A DNA stretch of 64,000 nucleotides. It comes from Isoetes taiwanensis (lineage: Eukaryota > Streptophyta > Lycopodiopsida > Isoetales > Isoetaceae). The position numbers and the translations under genes were made by a program. Where the stretch lies: positions 6,200,945 through 6,264,944 of the forward strand of contig JAJEKV010000008.1 of the NCBI GenBank assembly GCA_021234155.1, given 5' to 3'. Below are positions 56,701 through 64,000 of this stretch, piece by piece. The notes under the pieces were generated by a model. The model made no database searches. It was given only the letters and a program-made list of their open reading frames with translations, and had not been told where the DNA came from. Positions within the stretch are counted from its first letter, which is position 1, and every line of letters starts with the position of its first letter.

Positions 56701-58249
56701 TGTGACGCTCCCTGAACATATACGGCACTCCGGACGTATACATACGAGGACTTCCCCCTCCCATGGCAACCGGCTCGCCATGAGCAGGGCCCTCCGTCTA
56801 ACTCGGACCATCCATAGAAAGATGCCTGGGTGAAGGACACGGAGGTGTCATTGGGCCCACGCCTTCAATGGAACTCCTACATCGCGGAAGCATGCATACA
56901 AGGTTAGCGTACAGCATAATCATATCATAAATAACCACCACGAAGGGTGGCACATCCATCCAACTGATAATAACAGAGAAGATACATGTAATGCTAAGGA
57001 AAACACCCCAAACCCAGCAAGGTTCTACCCCGGCTCAGACTCCAATGAGCATCGACTGACGGCTAGGTCTCAGGAGATCAGCAGACAGAATCTTGGCATG
57101 GCATTGGCTGGCATAGAACATCGGCTAGGGTTGTCCTCTCCATCCGCCCCTCTTGTGCACACTTTGCAGATGAGCTGAATCAAGCAATGGCGTCATTGTA
57201 GCCTTCCGGAGACGCTATCCCAAGGCATCACCCTCCGGGACTACTCCGGGTTACATCTCCCCGGTCCGATGAGGCAGGTCATAGAAGTGTCCCTTCCCAG
57301 AGTCGCAGTGATTCCATGGGTGAGCTAGAGAATACGTGCCGCATCAGCGACCCCTGCATCCGTACCCGACCTGCTCCCCTAATTTTATCTTCAAAGTACA
57401 GGATGATCACACCACTGTACCCAGGGAGTGTCAAACCCATACCCGGCCCTCTACGTGACCGGCTATCAGGCCTAGCTCACTGAAGGAGTCCCCGTAGCCT
57501 TTTATGCTCAGGCGAGACCCCACCCCACACTTCATCACTACGGCCCCTTATCTGGTGCTTCAATCATGCCATAGATTCCACAGCTCGGTGGGATCTTGTG
57601 CACAGGCCGCAAGTACTGGGTACTACGGGAGCTACTAGGAGCATACTAATGAACATAGATTACAGAGGTCTCTATCCCCCCTTAATCCCTGCTTTCTGGA
57701 AGAACTAACAGAGATACTACCAAAGATACATCCATCCATCCATCACAGAGCATAATCAATAGTTGAGAACAGTTCTAACTACCAAACAAGGGTTAATCAT
57801 CATCAGAAACAAACAAAGAAGCCTGACAGAGGCGCTGGCCCTAGAAATACCAAATTAACCTATTCACTAACCCGAATTCCGGCTGGAACCATTGTCATGT
57901 GGCATCTCCATCTTCAAGCAGCCTGTGCGCCCAACAGCTCCTCTCCCTGGATTCGATTTGGGGCAAATTGGGATTGGGATCCAATTTGCTGCCCCAAATT
58001 AGCAGTCTCCTACTAGCCAATCGAGTTTGACCAGGTGTCCTCTTCCTGATTAATTAATTAGCCTAACTTAATTAGCTTAATTAAGTTAATTAGATAATTA
58101 TTCCTTAATTATAGATAACTAACCTTTAATTAAACCCTTCTAAATTAATCCTTTGTGGTTAGTCCACATACCCCCATGATGGCGTATCCTCGGCCCGTGA
58201 CGTGTCAGTATATTTATACGTACACCGTATAAATATGTGGAATGTCACA
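56701..58249 (-). repeat. 5' LTR (right copy)
   Basis: 1549 bp, almost identical to the left LTR. It lacks a short stretch (around TTAATTTAGCATAGC) present there. Confidence 0.92.
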
Positions 58250-58254
58250 TGTCT

Positions 58255-58645
58255 AAAGATAGTAATAGTGCCCAGCATTGCTGGGGATTAGTTGGGAACT
58301 TGTAGAGTTATACGAACAGTTAGAAGAGAGTGCAGTATTAATTCTGCAGTTGAATTTTTATTGTTCACATCTTGAAAATTACACATTGAAGAGGTAGTAC
58401 ATCATTACTCATAAGAGATTCCGTGTTTTGCTTTGGTGGGTATATGGTAAGTTGAGCAATTTCATCCCGTAGAATCTCTTTGTACACTACATTTTGAGTG
58501 AACCTCCTATTTTCTTTTAGCAATGTTCCTTGTCTTGAGGTGTCTTGAATGTATACCTTCACTCCGTGTTGTGTGGTGCACCTTGAGAATGCGACATAGA
58601 TGCCAACGGAGGTCATGGACTAGCCTTGTGATTTGTTTATGGTCA
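58255..58645 (-). pseudogene. PIF1-type helicase C-terminus, Helitron remnant
   Basis: Minus strand reads TINKSQG, TAG (58635 region; Gln expected), SMTSVGIYVAFSRCT, then GVKVYIQD, NVVYKEIL and a stop at 58365. This is the end of the PIF1 helicase carried by Helitrons (INKSQGQS and YVA-SR motifs). About 80 bp downstream is the hairpin GCCCAGCATTGCTGGG at 58268-58283, consistent with a Helitron 3' end. The upstream part is too degraded to read. The LTR retrotransposon inserted just beyond this hairpin. Confidence 0.65.
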
Positions 58646-58925
58646 TCAGAGCATACCTCCATCCTCTTCTCTGCTTTCAGAAGCTTTACTAAAATTCTTC
58701 CCCGCGACTTTGTAATTATCCACTCGCCTTTTCCAACTCTGCAAAAAAAGCATTTCCATATCTGTAAGCGGAAGGGCGCAGCACGTGACGACCCTCCCCT
58801 AGTACGATGATGGTAAGGAAAATTTGATGTGTTCCTAGAAAAGAGTAATGATAGGCTAACTCATGGGCATAGCGATTTCATGGGCTACGATTCACTTACT
58901 TATGTCGTAATGTGAAAAAGTCTAC
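58646..58925. other. Unassigned DNA, probably decayed Helitron interior
   Basis: No intact frame. A fragmentary minus-strand frame (LQSWKRRVDNY) cannot be placed in the helicase. Confidence 0.3.
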
Positions 58926-59400
58926 TGCCTAATGCCATCTGTACTTTGCGCCATCTTCTTACCTTCGATACTTGGGGGCAAAAAAAGCAGACAAGAAGTC
59001 TCGATGTGCCTTCTGTTTTGGCCTGAATTTGTACTTGCATTATGCACTGAATGTGTCAAACATAATCTAAAGCTTGTTCTACCATCAACATTTGGATGTG
59101 TACAACATAATGCCCTCAACATTTGTTCTATACAAAACTTCCTTTGAATCGCTATCTCTACTTTGCGCCATCATCTCATCTTCGTTCCAATCGGGAAAAA
59201 AAAGTATTCTCTCTGATCTAGCCTGAATTTGTACTTGCATTATGTGCTAAATGTGTACAATATAATCTCAACGCTTGTTCTACCATCAACATTTAAATGT
59301 ATACAACATAATGCCCTCAACGTTTGTTCTGTACAAAAATTCCTCTCAATCGCCATCTCTACTTTGCGCCATTGCCTCATATTCATTCCACCTGTAGGGG
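58926..59400 (+). repeat. Diverged tandem repeat, period about 200 bp
   Basis: TACTTTGCGCCAT recurs at about 58942, 59158 and 59361; GAATTTGTACTTGCATTATG at 59024 and 59225; CAACATAATGCCCTCAAC at about 59102 and 59306. About 2.3 units, non-coding. Confidence 0.7.
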
Positions 59401-62400
59401 AAAAAGTTGCTCTCTCTGATCTAAATATTTTAACACAAGAAACTTTCTTGAAATTTCTGGTGACATTGCTCTCTACCACGCCTTGGTGGCATACGTTAGC
59501 TCGGCGCCTGGATGTGTGGGAAACGGTGGGGCTGAGCCACTTATGTGGCCACACTAACAGTTTCCAACAAAAAAAACCCCTTCCATCTAGGCGGTTACCT
59601 AGCACATGAAAATGTGAAGTCACACTACTTGAAGATCTACTTTACTTATTCGATGTGGGTGGCCCTAGGCTTTGTGGGCGCTAAAAAGCTTTTAGATTCT
59701 CCAAATCTCTCTACAAATTTTCAGCAACCCTGAAATTAAGAACAAAACTTGAAGTGGGCATTGAGCAAAAGAATATGGCTGAGGATTGTCGACATGTGAA
59801 AGCAGAGTTTTTCTGGTGGCTTCGGGGGGTCATCAGTCCTTAACATTCTGGGCCTCGTCCTTTAGACCAGATTTTAATCTCGCCATCCATTTGAATATGT
59901 TATATCCAATAGCGTTATTTGTTATGGCCATGGTAATAATATAAGTCATAGCATCTATTATAGCATAATAGATCCTCTAAAATTTATAATACAAAATTAA
60001 CTTTCGAAATGTATACAAATATATTACAGAAAATCAATTACGGAAATATGTACAATCATGATCAATTTATAGTAGAATTTACATTGAAAGATCTGATTGC
60101 AACAAAGATCTATGTATATATGCAGCAAAAACCTGAACCTGTGTATATATTGCAAAAATGTACAACTACATACAAAATTTGTTATGTATTGCAGCAAGAA
60201 TCTTTGTATTATTGTAGCAGAAAACTGCTGTTGCAGAAGAAGTATCACTGATATCTCCTTAGAAACCCAGAAGTTTTTTCATCTAAATGATGCTACGAAG
60301 AACACAAACACAATAATAGAATCTGAACAAAATAGAACATCTACAAAGCTAAAATAATAAAAAAGCTAAGTATCTGTTGGAAAATCTTATATTATAATGT
60401 TTTGATGTAAGTTTGTAGTGCATCGAGCCCTAAATTGAACGGATCAGATTGATTCGTGACACGTGGCATCATCATGCCATGTTCTTCTTTCTTTAAGGTT
60501 TTTTTTCACGGCAGGGCAGGAGCAGCTTACCAAAGAGCCCCTCCCGAAGCAACTTGCCACAGTCTAAGCTCGCAATGATGTATCTGAGCTTTAAACATTC
60601 AGGAGCGTTTGGGCTCACTTGGGCTCACATGAGCCGGATTTGATGGTTGAAGCTAAGATAGCCGGATTTGTTTCGGAAAGGTAATCTTTCCATGGTTTAT
60701 TACCGGATGATCTTTGCTTTTGTTTGGAATTGAAGGGCTCCGCATTGCTCCAATTTGTGCCTTGGTCCGATTTGAAATGTTGAAGACTGATTTTATCTCA
60801 GGCAGACATTATACAGAATCGGCTTTTTGCAGACTCATTTCTGCAGTTCAGAGTACACCACAAAATTTCTCAGTATCCAACCAAAGGTATTTTGGTTTTT
60901 GCCTGCATGCAACTTGCTTCATTTTCTTTCTCATTCCGTTCTTTATCCATTCCATCTGGTTAATAGGTAGAAGTTGCATTAGCAGGCCTGCGGATGGGCT
61001 TAAACAAGGATCTTGGGTCTAGAACGATTCTCTAGCTCTGATCCAGTTCATGTCTATTGTTAAGGGTAGAAATGGAATTTTTGACAGCTATGTTCTAAGC
61101 ATGGATGGCTTTTATATAACAGAAAAAATTTCATGCTATGGACCTCAGATATTTAAATTATCTTAGTACTCTGTTTTACAGAAATGCCATGCTGAGGCTA
61201 AATGAGGTCGTCTTTAAGTTTAAGCTCACTTTATAATATGATATTTTGCCCAATTGGAATAAGCCTATGCACCCCTGCACATTATTTTTGCCGATGATGT
61301 TGATCTCGGTAGCATTCTTGAGTTCTTCTGAGATTCATGGACCGTTTGCAAACTATATAAATAAATGGAGGTCTTTATCCTAAGAAGGGTTTTAGATTGC
61401 ATGCTTTCCAACTCATATAGGCCAGCAACCTGTGAAGGAGACGGCTCCATTGTGAAGCAAATTCCAGGGAATGCGTCTCATTTTACAATAAAGGTAATGA
61501 AAAATCTAAATGATATAGGGTTGATCCTTGCAGGGAACCCCTGTGTTGCCTGTCTCCTCAGTTCCTTTTGCCTTGCCTGCATTTTAATGAACATAACATT
61601 GTGTGGTAGCTTTGTATACAAAACAACCTTTTAAGCACTTTGTGAGCAGATGGGCAGAGGCGGCAGCTTATAGGTAAGTATGTGCTTTCTTCTTTTAAAC
61701 AAACACCTTTAAAGCTGCAAGGAAACTAAAGCTTCCATGCAACCTGTTCTTGAAGCTCACAAAGGAAATCAGTGTTGGACATGCTTCACGAATTGCATAG
61801 AAGTTCAGCAAGCAGTGTTCAGCAAGCAGTGTTGAACATGCTTCAGGGATTGCATAGAAGTTCAGCAGGGAGGGCAAAAAAGCAATTAGAGTTCAAATTA
61901 TACAAAGCAAGGAATCATCATACAAATTACAGACATAACTTACTACATCAGATGTATAGACAACAATTTCGCATTAAACCCAGGTTCGTTTGTCCATGGC
62001 AACACTGCATTTCTTTGGTAGATCTTTTTTTCTTAACCTCTGTATGATGTTTTATTCCTCTTTATCTTCAGCTTCAGGTTTTTTAATTAAAGGGAATCAC
62101 AGACAGATGCATTTGAAGATTGAATTATGTAATGCCATGACATTCAATTAAAGTTTTGGCATGTTGAAACACTTCAACTCCCTGAAGAGTTATGAGCAAT
62201 TAATGCATGCAGCAAATTTATATAGTTTCTAGCAGTAACTACCTCAACTCTGGAAGGTCCAGCACGGCCTATACATCGAGAGTCATCTCAATTTAAATAT
62301 TGTAACGCACCTTTTGGCAAAGGTAATAAGTTTACAAGGCATTCAAACTATCAGGCTTCTCAGGTTTTATGTTGGAAGTATAATATTCAGTCTTATAATC

Positions 62401-62445
62401 ACATGTTGATGTACAATCTATGCTATACATTATGTGGTAAATGTT
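59401..62445. other. Non-coding DNA with minor local repeats
   Basis: No recognised gene. A short tandem duplication (AGTTCAGCAAGCAGTGTTCAGCAAGCAGTGTT type) lies at 61790-61870, and loosely repeated TGCAGCAA/TTGTAT words at 60110-60240. Two exon-like frames (60714-60890; 61365-61490) are not recognisable. Confidence 0.4.
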
Positions 62446-63900
62446 TTTTTTTTTGAAGAACTGTGTCATCAATATATTAAAAGAATGGTAATGTTACAAA
62501 GCAAGTGAGGAGGAAGGAGAACTGCCCCAAAGAGACAGTGATACCTCGACACTCCACAACAAACTCACAAAAAACGCAACTCTCTTTGCATACAAACCGA
62601 CCATCACCATCTACAACACCCAAGAAGTCCCGCCAAATGGCAAACTTCCGCTCTACTAATCCCTGAACACCGAAAGCTTTGAAATAGCTTGTACCGAAGT
62701 CGAGGAATTAGAGAGGCTTTCTGCTGAATCCCCCTGAAGATCCACAACCGCCCGCCTCCAAATCAGCCACACCAACCAAGCCACGCGACAAATGCAAGGC
62801 TTGTTGCCGCAAGAGCGCCAAGCACCGATACACATGAAGCAAAGAATCTGGGCTAGTCAATCTCACATGAAATAGAGCCCTAACCCAATCCCGTGCAGCA
62901 CGCAAATGAGGGCATAAAACCGCACAATGCTCCACGCTCACGATGAAGGCCACAACAAGGGGCGAGAGGGCTCACACCCGCCTAAACCCGACTCACAAGG
63001 ACATTCACCCCCCGATACAAGCGGTGCACCACCGCCCACAGAAGCACCCTAACCTTCCGGTGGGGAAGTGAGCTCCATGTCCACGCCCAAACCGAAATTT
63101 CATCGAGAGCCCGGAAGCTGCAGAGACCACTTGCCCGAAGGGGCGGTGTGTCATGAATAGCCAGCACCCCCAACAAGACCGCACAAAACAAGAAGACACA
63201 ACATCCGGATGAACCTTCCAAACCTGCACCACCACATCATCCTGAGGGACTATAGGTATGTGTAGCGGAATACTCCCCGCCACTTGTTCCCAGATAGCCC
63301 GGCCACCGCGCCCCTCGGTAAAGCGAGCTCGAAAGAACTCCCACGGCTAGCTGACCATCCCAATACCAATCCTCCAAGGTGAGCACAAAGAGCTCGCCTC
63401 CAACGGGCCTCAAGTCCCCAGCATGCATGGTGGCAGCCAAGGGCAAGTCTTGCGCAGGGGTAGAGGAACCCACAAGAAAGGAGAAGAGTGGTGATAAACC
63501 GAGGCATAATCTAGCCGGAAGAGCACACGCGACATGATCCCAAGCCCGCAGCACCCCCGTGAGAAAGGGGATGCATGTGGGAAAGGCCGGAGACCATACA
63601 ACAATGCCTGGGGCAACTCCACATGCACGACGGCTTCCCAAATGCCACACAATGGCGAAAAGATCGCAACAACAACAGCAGCACCAGAGAAAGATGCTCC
63701 ATCCTGCGGAATGCTCCAAACAAACTTGGAGACCAACACCTTACTATGCGGTGCCAAATCCGAATGGCCAAGCCCCCATCCTCCCCCTGGGCGGAGACAC
63801 TTCCACCAAGCCACTTTAACAACCGCCCCTTCATCATCCCGCCCCACACAAAATTTCGAACAATCTTATCCGAGAGCCCTTATCTTACTCTCGGGCTAAC
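62446..63900 (-). pseudogene. LINE 3' part, minus strand, GC-rich
   Basis: Minus-strand frames in several phases read as the post-RT part of a plant L1-type LINE: IVRNFVWGG (about 63855), VAWWKCLRPGGGWGLG (about 63800), and later the finger region with WSSLPHRKVRVLLWAVVHRL (about 63070). The element ends in a poly(A) tail, seen as T-run 62447-62458 on the plus strand. The frame changes often, so it is decayed. Markedly GC-richer than its surroundings. The RT core lies beyond the right edge. Confidence 0.65.
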
Positions 63901-64000
63901 ATCGCAAGCCGTATATACACATGAGTGCTACAAAGTCTTGACTTGGCAATAGTGATCCTACACGCCATGGACAACTTGCTACCCTTCCACCAATTGAGGT

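Larger units (their letters stand above)
40302..58249 (-). mobile_element. 17.9 kb chromovirus-type LTR retrotransposon with extra histone-fold ORFs
   Basis: LTRs at 40302-41862 and 56701-58249 start TGTGACG and end GTCACA, flanked by a 5-bp target duplication TGTCT (40297-40301 and 58250-58254). The primer-binding site and polypurine tract place transcription on the minus strand. Order 5' to 3': LTR, PBS, leader (with an inserted LINE), ORF A/B (histone H3 C-terminus), ORF C (histone-fold-like C-terminus), gag (with a MITE-like insert), protease-RT-RNase H-integrase-chromodomain, polypurine tract, LTR. Integrase after RT and a terminal chromodomain mark it as Ty3/Gypsy Chromoviridae. The LTRs differ by only a few percent by eye plus one short indel, so the insertion is fairly recent. 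Confidence 0.92.

Noticed and set aside
60009-60357. Possible small genes on both strands
   Set aside because: Low-complexity TGCAGCAA/TTGTAT-rich DNA gives open frames in several phases; no conserved motif.
62700-63950. Several overlapping long frames on both strands
   Set aside because: They are due to high GC content. Only the minus-strand frames show LINE motifs.

Overview
The window is nuclear DNA of a eukaryote, most likely a land plant and perhaps a seed-free one (bryophyte, lycophyte or fern; inference). Reasons: intron-containing host genes with plant-like splice sites, LTR elements whose primer-binding site matches the 3' end of plant initiator-Met tRNA (TGGTATCAGAGC), and a Penelope-like element resembling the endonuclease-lacking type reported from fungi and lycophytes. 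It is AT-rich and dominated by transposable elements. Only two host genes can be recognised, both on the minus strand: EXO1 (1-2297, running off the left edge) and a Treslin/SLD3-like replication-initiation gene (34495-36637, with apparent frameshifts).

Layout: 1-2.3 kb EXO1. 4.5-13.7 kb a Penelope-like retroelement, with reverse transcriptase and upstream ORFs between two ~2.4 kb direct repeats. 15.4-15.9 kb a LINE 3' fragment. 16.65-24.82 kb a complete 8.2 kb DNA transposon with inverted ends and a 4-bp target duplication (TATG). It carries two divergent genes: a ParB-like/N6-N4 DNA methyltransferase fusion (minus) and a DUF7869-like DDE transposase (plus). About 18 copies of a 14-bp palindrome sit in its introns and intergenic DNA. 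25.7-26.3 kb a LINE remnant abutting a 479-bp TRIM (26293-26771). 27-34 kb mostly unrecognised DNA with some dispersed repeats. 37.69-39.93 kb a second, non-autonomous element with the same terminal signature (AACAARG, 4-bp TSD CAAT) and its own palindrome array (GGTATAAATTTATACC). 40.30-58.25 kb one 17.9 kb chromovirus-type LTR retrotransposon (minus strand, ~1.55 kb LTRs, TSD TGTCT) with a MITE-like insert in gag and a LINE in its leader. Its insertion site lies beside Helitron-like hairpins and a PIF1 helicase remnant. 62.4-64 kb the 3' part of another LINE, minus strand.

Two systems stand out. First, the LTR retrotransposon has two extra ORFs upstream of gag. One ends in an almost canonical histone H3 domain and the other in a domain resembling H2A; both share an N-terminal motif, and the integrase of the same element ends in a chromodomain. 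Second, the 8.2 kb transposon pairs a prokaryote-style ParB-methyltransferase with a DDE transposase and a dispersed palindrome found in every intron identified, which suggests a self-recognition (parS-like) or methylation system. I could not check novelty of either against databases.

Decay is mild. Most breaks are single-base indels, TGA at positions where Arg (CGA) is expected, or TAG where Gln is expected, as expected from deamination of methylated cytosine; some indels near CAG/CTG may be sequencing errors.
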